A DNA stretch of 64,000 bases, taken from Anaplasma centrale str. Israel. Its GTDB lineage: Bacteria > Pseudomonadota > Alphaproteobacteria > Rickettsiales > Anaplasmataceae. The position numbers and the translations under genes are program-made. Of this stretch, positions 1-7,725 are shown in pieces. The notes beneath the pieces were generated by a model, which was not told where the DNA came from, made no database searches, and worked only from the letters and a program-made list of their open reading frames with translations. Position 1 is the stretch's first letter. Each line of letters opens with the position of its first letter. The stretch covers positions 558,001-622,000 of the forward strand of contig NC_013532.1 of the NCBI RefSeq assembly GCF_000024505.1, given 5' to 3'.

Positions 1-1644
1 GGCAGGCCCTCGGCAACATCTGAAGAAGATGTGTCTAAAATCAATGCAATAGAAGCCTTGGATATCGATAAGCTAGGCAGCGCGACACGCTTGTATGTCA
101 GAGCGTTGCGTGTTGTGCTTGACCACCCAAAGAAGTTCGTATACGCGACAGTTGGGTCTTTAATGCTAGCTACCATAGCGTATTTCACCATAGGCCCAGG
201 AATGGAGTTCTTTCCCAATATTGAGCCTGACCGTGCTGTTATAGAGGTCAAAAGTGATAGCAATCTCTCGATACAGGAGAAAGATGAAATAATCAGGTGC
301 GCGGAGGAGAGAATTGCAGGTGTAGAAGGGATCAAGTTTCTCTATGCGCTGGTGGGGCGCGGTTTTGATGATCCATGGAACAGCAGGGTTGTTGGTGCAA
401 TTAATATTGAATTTCAGGATTGGTACCTGCGCAAAAAGTCCACTGTGTTGTTGGAAGAAATCATGGGGCGGTTGCAGGACGTTACTGGGGTAACGTTTGA
501 CGTGAAGAGTGATAGCATGAAGCCGAACAAAGGCAAGCCGCTGGAAGTGAACCTAAGGGGCGAAAATGTTGAGGATCTGGAATCTGCCGCCAATGTGCTG
601 GTGTCGGCCATGGGCGAATCTCAAGGTTTTACTGGAGTCTCGCGCGATAACTTGCTTACAGGGGCGGAGTGGAGCGTTGATATAAACAGGAAGAAGGCAA
701 TCTCATTTGGTGCGGATGTGGTATTGGTGGGGCAGTTTGTCAAGTTGCTAACGAATGGCACAATTGTGGGCAAATATTACCCAGAAGGCGTCAAGGATGG
801 CATAGACATTCTGGCTAGGTTTCATGAAGATGGCAGATCGCTCAAGGGGTTAGATCGTCTGTCTATAAATACTGTCCACGGGGCTGTTCCGGTCTCCTAC
901 TTTGTTGACGAAAAGGTGAAGCGCGGAGCAGACGTGATAAAACGGGTGGATGGATTGAGGTCGCTCACCATTTACTCCAACTTGCTGCCGGGATATCTTG
1001 TAAGTGAGAGGGTAGAGTACCTGAAAGGTATTCTGGATAAGCAGGTTGGCCAGAAGGTTACGGCCAGTTTTCTTGGAGATATAGAAAGCCAGGAAGAATC
1101 GCAGGAGTTTTTGATCACAGCGTTTTGCTTGGTCTTGCTTCTAATGGTGCTAGTGCTGGTGGGAGAGCTGAACAACTTCTATTACGTTGCCGTGGTGATG
1201 ACCGCTGTGTTTTTGTCCACCACATGTGTATTTTTAGGGTTTTTGGTTACCTACAAGGCGTTTGGGGTTGTGATGGGTGGAGTTGGCATTATTGTGCTTT
1301 CCGGTATAGTGGTGAACAATAACATATTACTAGTTGATGCTTACAGAGAGAATCTTAAGACGTTGTCGGATAGAAAAGAGGCCATATTAAAGTCCGCCCT
1401 GTCCAGACTAAGGCCGATATTCTTGACCGTTATCACCGGGGTTCTGGGCCTTCTACCTATGGTGTTGAGGGTCAGTATAGACTTTCTCGGTAGGCGAGTC
1501 TTGTACGATTCCCCATCTAGCCAGATGTGGTTTGAATTGTCTACCACCACTTCCGTGGGGTTGCTGCTTGCCACGGTTATCACGTTATTGTTTACTCCAG
1601 CAATTTTGATACTTGGTGAAAAGGGGAAAGTTGCAGCAAGCTAG
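1..1644 (+). CDS. RND-family efflux transporter permease, C-terminal part (5' end outside window)
   Basis: The reading frame is open to base 1, so this is the C-terminal half of a longer inner-membrane pump of the AcrB/HAE RND family, which exports compounds using the proton gradient. Counting from the GTG at 31, a hydrophobic segment at about residues 33-57 is followed by the FFPNIEPDRAVIEV stretch that opens the second periplasmic porter domain. Four or five more membrane segments follow after about residue 360, including GIVVNNNILLVDAY near 425-438, which matches the conserved TM10 signature of the family. The end (TPAILIL) is typical of the last helix. GTG 31 is an internal codon, not a start. 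Drug or lipid specificity cannot be read from the sequence. It is not obviously in an operon with nusA, which has its own promoter-like site. Confidence 0.85.
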   Translation, partial: GRPSATSEEDVSKINAIEALDIDKLGSATRLYVRALRVVLDHPKKFVYATVGSLMLATIAYFTIGPGMEFFPNIEPDRAVIEVKSDSNLSIQEKDEIIRCAEERIAGVEGIKFLYALVGRGFDDPWNSRVVGAINIEFQDWYLRKKSTVLLEEIMGRLQDVTGVTFDVKSDSMKPNKGKPLEVNLRGENVEDLESAANVLVSAMGESQGFTGVSRDNLLTGAEWSVDINRKKAISFGADVVLVGQFVKLLTNGTIVGKYYPEGVKDGIDILARFHEDGRSLKGLDRLSINTVHGAVPVSYFVDEKVKRGADVIKRVDGLRSLTIYSNLLPGYLVSERVEYLKGILDKQVGQKVTASFLGDIESQEESQEFLITAFCLVLLLMVLVLVGELNNFYYVAVVMTAVFLSTTCVFLGFLVTYKAFGVVMGGVGIIVLSGIVVNNNILLVDAYRENLKTLSDRKEAILKSALSRLRPIFLTVITGVLGLLPMVLRVSIDFLGRRVLYDSPSSQMWFELSTTTSVGLLLATVITLLFTPAILILGEKGKVAAS

Positions 1645-1856
1645 GGGGTTTGTAGTTGCATGCGTGTGCGCCAGTTGCATTCGGGCGTTATGTGCTATCA
1701 TAGGGTTATTGGGCGCAGGTTGTGCTTATCGCTTGAAGGGTTAGCTGGGTGTTAATGTTGCAGGATATTCTACACGTGGTAAACTGAGTGCCTCTTATGC
1801 GGCTCTGTGGCTGACATACCGCACTGCGTTTCCACTTGCAGGGGTGGAGAAATGTC

Positions 1857-1885
1857 TTGACTCAAACTGGCCTCATAAGTAGAAT
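1857..1885 (+). promoter_or_regulatory. Sigma70-type promoter for nusA-infB-rbfA
   Basis: TTGACT at 1857-1862 and TAGAAT at 1880-1885 are separated by 17 bp, close to the sigma70 consensus. It lies about 85 bases before the likely nusA start. The rest of 1645-1969 shows no convincing gene; rimP, often found just before nusA in other bacteria, is not here. Confidence 0.65.
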
Positions 1886-1969
1886 CGCCGTGGCGTGCTG
1901 TGTAAGAGCGCCGCTTCTGCCATCAAGGTGTAGTAATAGGTGTTTCAGGCGCGTGCAAGGGGTTTTGTG

Positions 1970-3514
1970 GTGAATCTGTATAATTTTGATAATCTAGAGC
2001 TGATCAGAGTTGCTCGGGATGTTGCGGAACAGAAAGGGCTGAATCTGGAGATGGTGGTAGATGCAATAGAGCAGGCCTTGGAGCTTGTGAGCCGCAGTAA
2101 GTATGGTGATTGCAAGATCAAAGCCTCAATAGACAGGAAAACTGGCGTGATTTCCATCTCTAGGCAAGCTTTGGTAGTTAATGATGACATGAGCTTTGAC
2201 GGGGAGCAGTATGGTATCCCGTCTGGTGAGGTAAACAAGTACAAGTTGATCAAAATCTCTGATGCGGTTGCCGATGGCAAGGATGTGAAGGTTGGTGATA
2301 TCTTGCTTGAACCGTTACCCCCTGTGGATGTTGACTACAACTCGGCTAAGGTCGCAAAGCAGAAAGTCGCACAGCTAATCCTGATTCAAGAGCGTAAGCG
2401 CCAGTATGAGGAATTCAAAGATCGGGTTGGGGACCTCGTCTACGGGGTAGTCAAGCGAGTTGAGTACAACAACGTGGTGGTTGATCTTAACGGTAGTGAG
2501 GGATACCTTCCCGTTTATAATACCATAAGGGGGGAGGTGTTCCGCCCTAATGACCGGGTGAAAGCCCATGTAGAGGAGGTCCGCCAGGAAGAGCTGTCTG
2601 GTCCCCAAATCTTTCTTTCTAGGGTCAGCAAAAGGTTCATGGAGCTCCTGTTCAAGCAGGAGATACCCGAAGTGTACGATGGGATAGTGTCTATAAAGGC
2701 CTTGGCTAGGGACCCTGGTTCTAGGTCGAAGGTGGCTGTATTCTCTTCAGATAAAAACGTAGATCCAGTAGGTGCGTGCATCGGTGCGCGGGGTGTTAGG
2801 ATACAAAACATAGTCTCCGAGCTGCACGGGGAGAAGATAGACGTTGTGTTGTATTCATCAGATCTTGCAAAATTTGTTGTAAGCGCGATAGCCCCTGCTG
2901 AAGTTGTGAAGGTGATAATAGACGAAGATGTGGAGAAGATAGAACTCGTTGTCCCAGAAAACCAGGTAAGCCTAGCGATAGGTAGGTATGGCCAAAACAT
3001 CAGGTTGGCTTCCGAACTTGTAGGTTGGGAAATTGACGTTATTGGGGATGAGACGGAATCTACGCGGAAGGCCAAGGAGCTTAGTTCCGGGGCCAAAGTT
3101 TTCGTTGATGGGTTGGATGTCGAAGAGATTATAGGGCAGCTTTTGGTCAGCGAAGGCTTTTCCACAATAGAGGATCTGGACAAAGTTGACGTTGCTGAGA
3201 TTACCGCGATAGACGGGTTTAACGAAGAAATTGCGGTTGAGCTGAAGAAGCGGGCCGCTGAGTATTTGGTCCGTAGACGAGAGGAAGCGCTTGAGATATT
3301 AAAGAGCATGTCCGTAAGTGAGGAGGTGCTGGAGCTTCCGTATCTGGAAATAGAAGATGTTGTGAAGTTGTGTGAAGGTGGCATAAGAAACGTGGAGGAC
3401 ATCGCCTCGATGTGTACCGATGAGTTTTATGATACGGTTCCCAAGGCAAGGTTGAGTAAAGAGCAGGTTGATTCCATCATTTTGGAATCTCGCAGGCGAA
3501 TGGGGTGGGTTTAA
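1970..3514 (+). CDS. nusA: Transcription termination/antitermination factor NusA
   Basis: NusA binds RNA polymerase and nascent RNA and modulates pausing, termination and antitermination. From the GTG at 1970 the protein is 514 residues, the usual size. An N-terminal RNAP-binding domain is followed by an S1 domain (about 152-218, GDLVYGVVKRVEYNN), two KH domains (VGACIGARGVRIQN near 265 and VSLAIGRYGQNIRLAS near 332) and two C-terminal helix-hairpin-helix acidic repeats (about 375-430 and 450-510). The frame is open from GTG 1940, but AAGGGG at about 1956-1962 fits as a Shine-Dalgarno for GTG 1967 or 1970, and family proteins begin close to the NLYNFDNLEL segment. It heads the nusA-infB-rbfA cluster and is preceded by a near-consensus promoter. 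Confidence 0.95.
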   Translation: MNLYNFDNLELIRVARDVAEQKGLNLEMVVDAIEQALELVSRSKYGDCKIKASIDRKTGVISISRQALVVNDDMSFDGEQYGIPSGEVNKYKLIKISDAVADGKDVKVGDILLEPLPPVDVDYNSAKVAKQKVAQLILIQERKRQYEEFKDRVGDLVYGVVKRVEYNNVVVDLNGSEGYLPVYNTIRGEVFRPNDRVKAHVEEVRQEELSGPQIFLSRVSKRFMELLFKQEIPEVYDGIVSIKALARDPGSRSKVAVFSSDKNVDPVGACIGARGVRIQNIVSELHGEKIDVVLYSSDLAKFVVSAIAPAEVVKVIIDEDVEKIELVVPENQVSLAIGRYGQNIRLASELVGWEIDVIGDETESTRKAKELSSGAKVFVDGLDVEEIIGQLLVSEGFSTIEDLDKVDVAEITAIDGFNEEIAVELKKRAAEYLVRRREEALEILKSMSVSEEVLELPYLEIEDVVKLCEGGIRNVEDIASMCTDEFYDTVPKARLSKEQVDSIILESRRRMGWV

Positions 3515-3532
3515 TTTTTCGGGTACTTGTTG

Positions 3533-6022
3533 ATGAGTGATGTTGAGAAGTTTGGAGGGGATTGTGGCTCCTCTGGTAGCAGCGGGCGTCCTACGCTGAA
3601 ACTAGGTGCCAGAGCTTCTGCGATTGCCAAAACGCCTGCCTCCGTCGGCGGTAGATCCTTCATGACTGTTGAGGTGCGCAGCAAGAAGAGAAGGGCTGGC
3701 GGCGTGCTTCCCACTGAAGGTGCGGCTTCCTATACTTCTGACGACAGCAGACAAAGGCAGATTTCTCCCCGGCATGCTACGTGCGGTTTGACTGCTAGGG
3801 AGCAGCTTTCCAGGATTAATGCAATACACACCGCTGACAGTATAAACGCCCAGAAAGAGGCTGCCAGGAAGCTTCGGGATGAAGAGGCAGAGGTGGTGCT
3901 GCGCGGCGAGGACGATGCGGAAGAGGGGTCTGGTGGCATGAAGGAAGCCGCCCCTACTGCAGCAGATGTAGTTACAGAAACTACTGCTCCTCCTGCGTTG
4001 GATGACATGGCTTCTGCCGCGGCGAGCGCGCGTTCCGGAAAGGGGGGGCACGATAGCAAAAGTAAGAGATATTCTTTCCAAAGCGCTAGTAGCGGGAGAA
4101 TCAAGGAAAAGGAAGGTGGCGGCGGTATTAAAAAGGCTGCGGCTTCCCGTGCTTCCAGTAAGCATGTCAAGCTAGATATAGAAAACGCCCTTAGTGGCGT
4201 GGAGGAGCGATATGTACTCAGGGCGTCTTCCAGGCGTAGGGGCGGTTCCAAAAGCGAGCGCAGGATATCCAGGGAAGTGGTAATCCCTGACGAAATAGAA
4301 GTCAAGGCGCTGGCCGCCGCTATGGCAGAGAAGGTGGGGGATGTGTTGCGAGTGCTGTCACACATGGGTGTGGAGGCCAGACAGAACACTGCTATCGGGT
4401 CTGATGTGGCAAGCGAAGTTGCGGAAAGGTTCAGTCACCGGCCCAAGGTTGTTAGTAAGATTCAAATGGAGAAGGTGCTGTGCGATATTGGCGATAGCGA
4501 CCTTGCGCTGGAACCAAGGCCCCCAGTTGTGACCGTGATGGGTCATGTGGACCATGGAAAAACCTCACTCCTTGATGTTTTACGGAAGTCTAACGTCGCA
4601 GAAAAGGAGTTCAGGGGCATCACGCAACACATAGGCGCTTATCAGATAGATGTTGATGGTAAAAAGATAACCTTCCTCGATACGCCCGGACACGAGGCCT
4701 TCTCCGATATGCGTGCCCGGGGCACCAACGTCACCGACATAGTGGTCTTAGTGGTGGCCGCGGATGATGGAGTCATGCCCCAGACTGTGGAATCTATAAA
4801 CCACGTTAAGGCCGCGGGTGTGTCCATGGTGGTTGCAGTTAACAAGATAGATAAGAGCGACGCAAATGTTGAGAAGATCACTAATGATCTGCTCCAGCAC
4901 GGTGTCGTACCGGAGAAGCTGGGGGGAGACGTCATGATTGTTCCCGTCTCTGCGAAGACTGGTGAGAATTTAGACAAGCTGAAGTCCAGTATATTGCTCC
5001 TGGCCGAGATGTTAGAGTTGCGGGCCCCGGTTGCGTGCAGGGCGCAAGGGGTGGTTATAGAATCAAAAATAGAGAGAAACTGTGGCGTCGTTGCGACCGT
5101 AATAGTGCAGAGAGGCACGTTAAGAAAGGGGAATGTGATAGTAGCCGGGGATGGTGCGTACGGGAAGGTGCGCAACATGTTTGATGACGGTGATAATAGT
5201 GTAGATGAGGTGCTCCCCTCCGCGCCTGTTCGGGTTTTGGGGCTTGATAAGGTGCCCAAAGCGGGTGACGTCTTTCTGGTAATGCCTTCCGAAAAGCACG
5301 CCAGGGATTTGCTGGAGCATAGGGCAGGGATCAACTTTTCCCGTGAGCGCGACTCTGGTAGGAATGACAGCGTTTTCACAGGACCGCTGTTCTCTATGGA
5401 CAGGCCCGAAGGGGTCAACATGATACTAAAGGCCGATGTAGCTGGGTCCCTGGAGGCTATTTCTCGCTCAGTAGCGCAAATCGAGCACGAGGAGGTCAAG
5501 TTTAATATCCTACACAAGGATATTGGCGATGTTACAAAATCAGATATTTTGCTTGCCGAGGCCGCATCAGCCGTGGTACTGGCGTTTAACGTCAAGGTAG
5601 ATGCTCAGGCCAGAGATCTTGTAAGGCAGAAGGATGTTGATATACGCCATCATCGGGTGATATATGACCTGATAGATGATGTGAAGGGTGTTGTTTGTGG
5701 AAAACTAAAGCCGATTATACGAGAGGTGCAGGTCGGGTTGCTGGTTGTGAGGGAAGTGTTTTCCAGCGGTAAAGGGGGGACGGTTATTGGTTGTTATGTA
5801 TCCGAAGGTGCGGTTAGTAGAGGTGCCTTGGTGAAGATCTACAGAAATGATGCAGTAACGTGCGAGGGCAAGGTAAAAGTCCTGAGGCGGTTTAAGGATG
5901 ACGTAAAAGAAGTGGGCCATGGTCTGGAATGTGGTGTGCTGGTTGAAGGTGCCAAAGACGTTGCGGTGGGTGATGTGATAAAAGTTCTTGAAGTAGTAGA
6001 GCACGCTAGAGTAGTGGAATGA
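3533..6022 (+). CDS. infB: Translation initiation factor IF-2
   Basis: IF-2 is the GTPase that brings fMet-tRNA to the 30S subunit and promotes subunit joining. The protein is 829 residues from ATG 3533; TTG codons at 3527 and 3530 are in frame but the ATG is preferred. The first ~330 residues are a low-complexity, Ala/Ser/Lys/Glu-rich arm typical of alphaproteobacterial IF-2. The G domain follows with GHVDHGKT (about 337), DTPGH, NKIDKSDA and SAKTGENL, then the beta-barrel domain and the C-terminal tRNA-binding domains. It follows nusA by 18 bases, and its TGA overlaps the ATG of rbfA (ATGA), implying translational coupling. Confidence 0.97.
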   Translation: MSDVEKFGGDCGSSGSSGRPTLKLGARASAIAKTPASVGGRSFMTVEVRSKKRRAGGVLPTEGAASYTSDDSRQRQISPRHATCGLTAREQLSRINAIHTADSINAQKEAARKLRDEEAEVVLRGEDDAEEGSGGMKEAAPTAADVVTETTAPPALDDMASAAASARSGKGGHDSKSKRYSFQSASSGRIKEKEGGGGIKKAAASRASSKHVKLDIENALSGVEERYVLRASSRRRGGSKSERRISREVVIPDEIEVKALAAAMAEKVGDVLRVLSHMGVEARQNTAIGSDVASEVAERFSHRPKVVSKIQMEKVLCDIGDSDLALEPRPPVVTVMGHVDHGKTSLLDVLRKSNVAEKEFRGITQHIGAYQIDVDGKKITFLDTPGHEAFSDMRARGTNVTDIVVLVVAADDGVMPQTVESINHVKAAGVSMVVAVNKIDKSDANVEKITNDLLQHGVVPEKLGGDVMIVPVSAKTGENLDKLKSSILLLAEMLELRAPVACRAQGVVIESKIERNCGVVATVIVQRGTLRKGNVIVAGDGAYGKVRNMFDDGDNSVDEVLPSAPVRVLGLDKVPKAGDVFLVMPSEKHARDLLEHRAGINFSRERDSGRNDSVFTGPLFSMDRPEGVNMILKADVAGSLEAISRSVAQIEHEEVKFNILHKDIGDVTKSDILLAEAASAVVLAFNVKVDAQARDLVRQKDVDIRHHRVIYDLIDDVKGVVCGKLKPIIREVQVGLLVVREVFSSGKGGTVIGCYVSEGAVSRGALVKIYRNDAVTCEGKVKVLRRFKDDVKEVGHGLECGVLVEGAKDVAVGDVIKVLEVVEHARVVE

Positions 6023-6372
6023 TAGCTTTTACTCCATCGGCTGGGTTGCGCAGCCTGAAGGTTGCATCGGTTCTCAAGAGGGCACTTGCCCAGCTGTTCA
6101 TTCGCGAATTTTATGATTTAAGCAGCATGCTGTCTATATCTGGTGTTAAAGTTAGTGAAGACACGAGAAATGCCACAGTGTTCGTAGCAATTGGGGACAG
6201 GTCGGTTGATGGTGGCGAAGTAGTCGCCGCGTTGAATGATGCGTCTAACAGCATTAGGAGAGCAGTATTCAGGTACCTCAAATTGCGGTACGTGCCCAGG
6301 TTGCATTTTAAGCTGGATGTTGAGTTTGATAATTTCCTCCGAATTAGCGAGATAATGGCCGCTACAAAGTAA
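6019..6372 (+). CDS. rbfA: 30S ribosome-binding factor A
   Basis: RbfA is a small KH-fold assembly factor that binds the 30S subunit and helps mature the 5' end of 16S rRNA. The 117-residue length and the order nusA-infB-rbfA are classical. Sequence features include the N-terminal RVASVLKRALAQL-like helix, the central ISGVKVSEDTRNATVFV strand-turn-strand, and the C-terminal LKLRYVPRLHFKLD block that is the family's best-conserved segment. The ATG overlaps the infB stop. Its final 35 codons are duplicated just downstream (6532-6636). Confidence 0.93.
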   Translation: MIAFTPSAGLRSLKVASVLKRALAQLFIREFYDLSSMLSISGVKVSEDTRNATVFVAIGDRSVDGGEVVAALNDASNSIRRAVFRYLKLRYVPRLHFKLDVEFDNFLRISEIMAATK

Positions 6373-6853
6373 AGTGTACAGCCGCGTTGTAGAACTGAGA
6401 TCTACGGCCGGTTACTATCAGTTTTTGAACGGCTGTGCTGCGTGTAGATGGCTGCGGGATGTTGTGCCACACGCCTCTTCCGTTGCTGGAGCCCGTGGCG
6501 GGTTATGTATCTGATGTAGCTCGCCCATTCATTCAGGTACCTCAAATTGCGGTATGTGCCCAGGTTGCATTTCAAGCTGGATGTTGAGTTTGATAATTTT
6601 CTCCGAATTAGTGAGATAATGGCCACCACAAAGTGAGGTGTGCGGCCGGTTACTATCAGTTTTTGAACGGCTGTGCCACACGGGTGGATAACTGCGGGAT
6701 GTTGTGCCCATGCCTGTTCCGTTGCCGAAGCCCGTGGCGGGTTGTGATTTGATGTAATAACCCACTATCCATCTTCGGTGTGTTGATGTGTGCGACGCGT
6801 TGTAGAGCTGAGATCTACGGCCGGTTACTATTAGTTTTTGAACAGCTGTAGGC
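6267..6853 (+). repeat. Imperfect tandem repeat built from the rbfA 3' end and its downstream flank
   Basis: Copy 1 runs from about 6267, inside rbfA, to 6530; copy 2 starts at 6531 with the same ATTCAGGTACCTCAAATTGC sequence (period 264). A third, partial copy at about 6800-6853 repeats only the flank GAGATCTACGGCCGG and GTTACTATNAGTTTTTGAAC. The flank element thus occurs at about 6399, 6648 and 6813. It can pair as GCCGGTT with AACGGC around an A/T-rich loop, so it might act as a terminator between the convergent rbfA and terC genes. Apart from this, the 6373-6869 interval holds no gene that I can see. Confidence 0.85.
6532..6636 (+). pseudogene. rbfA 3'-end fragment (last 35 codons)
   Basis: These bases repeat the last 35 codons of rbfA including the stop, without any start codon or 5' half. 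Comparing the two copies by eye gives six base differences that fall in five codons, four of them synonymous; the only residue change is Ala to Thr three residues before the end. It cannot make RbfA on its own. It is either a recent remnant or a sequence kept similar to rbfA by recombination. Confidence 0.8.
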
Positions 6854-6869
6854 CCATGCGCGCTTGTCA

Positions 6870-7583
6870 CTAGGGTTTGTGATGCCGTGAACTGCGCTTT
6901 TCCTTCCAGCAGTCCATGCACTCCATTATTATCGGAAATAGCAGAGTTGTGTACAGGTAGCTGTGTGGGATGTTGTGCCCCATGCCTTCTGCGACGAGCA
7001 GCGCTCCCAATGCTCCTATGAACAATAACGCAATTGTTTTGACCCTTGCATGTTTGTGCACGATGGCTGATACCTCTTTGGACAAGAATAGCGCAACAAT
7101 GGCGTATATGGAAAATATTATGGCGATGAGAAGTGTATTGTCAGTTAGCCCGACTGCCGATATCACGGAGTCTAACGAGAGCATAAGATCAATCCCAATA
7201 ATTTGTCCGATTGCTAGAAAAAATTTGGGCGAAGCACTAATTTTGGAATTTTGTTTAGGAAATATCTCTAAATAAATTTCCTGCGCACTTTTGTACACCA
7301 AGAAAGCCCCGCCGGCTATAAAGAACATGTTTTTGTAGGAGATTTGCACACGCGACAGCGTAATGAATTGTTCATCCATGGACAGCAAAAGCGAAGCTCC
7401 AAACAGCATGACAAAGCGCATCACCAAAGCTACGCTAAGACCGCAAATTCGTGCCTTGTTGCGTAGATCTTCTGGAAGCCTTGAGGTGATAAGGGCTATG
7501 AAAATTAGGTTATCAATGCCCAAAATCATCTCCAGGAAAAACAAGGTGGAGAACTCAACAACGCTGTTAAAATGGAGATTCAT
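6870..7583 (-). CDS. TerC-family integral membrane protein
   Basis: This 237-residue polytopic protein belongs to the TerC family, whose members are inner-membrane proteins linked to tellurite resistance or metal (manganese) handling in other bacteria. The family signature is visible: EMILGIDNLIF near residue 19 and the matching SLDSVISAVGLT near 130, with acidic residues inside membrane helices that may bind a cation. About seven hydrophobic segments are seen, with a charged loop near 112-120 (EIFPKQNSK). It converges on rbfA and stands alone on the minus strand. The actual substrate is unknown. Confidence 0.85.
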   Translation of the reverse strand: MNLHFNSVVEFSTLFFLEMILGIDNLIFIALITSRLPEDLRNKARICGLSVALVMRFVMLFGASLLLSMDEQFITLSRVQISYKNMFFIAGGAFLVYKSAQEIYLEIFPKQNSKISASPKFFLAIGQIIGIDLMLSLDSVISAVGLTDNTLLIAIIFSIYAIVALFLSKEVSAIVHKHARVKTIALLFIGALGALLVAEGMGHNIPHSYLYTTLLFPIIMECMDCWKEKRSSRHHKP

Positions 7584-7648
7584 GGCAGATGCGTTATTTC
7601 CCGGCTATAGCGCGTAATTCACGAGGTAGTATACACGCTTTTGCGTTT

Positions 7649-7677
7649 TTGATCCCATTTTGTTTTCAATGTATTTT
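7649..7677 (+). promoter_or_regulatory. Possible promoter for clpA
   Basis: TTGATC (7649-7654), a 17-bp spacer and TATTTT (7672-7677) lie about 50 bases before the chosen clpA start in an A/T-rich stretch. The -10 match is modest. Confidence 0.4.
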
Positions 7678-7725
7678 AATGCTTAGATGGTACCCTGGCC
7701 CCGAGAGTTGGGGGGTAGGATTTAC

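Noticed and set aside
2515-3402. 295-codon open frame on the minus strand across nusA
   Set aside because: It lies wholly antisense to nusA, is Ser/Thr-rich as expected of a mirrored frame, and has no ribosome site or recognisable motif.
3602-5595. Several long minus-strand frames across infB
   Set aside because: All are antisense to the clear IF-2 frame, in its codon shadow, and without motifs.
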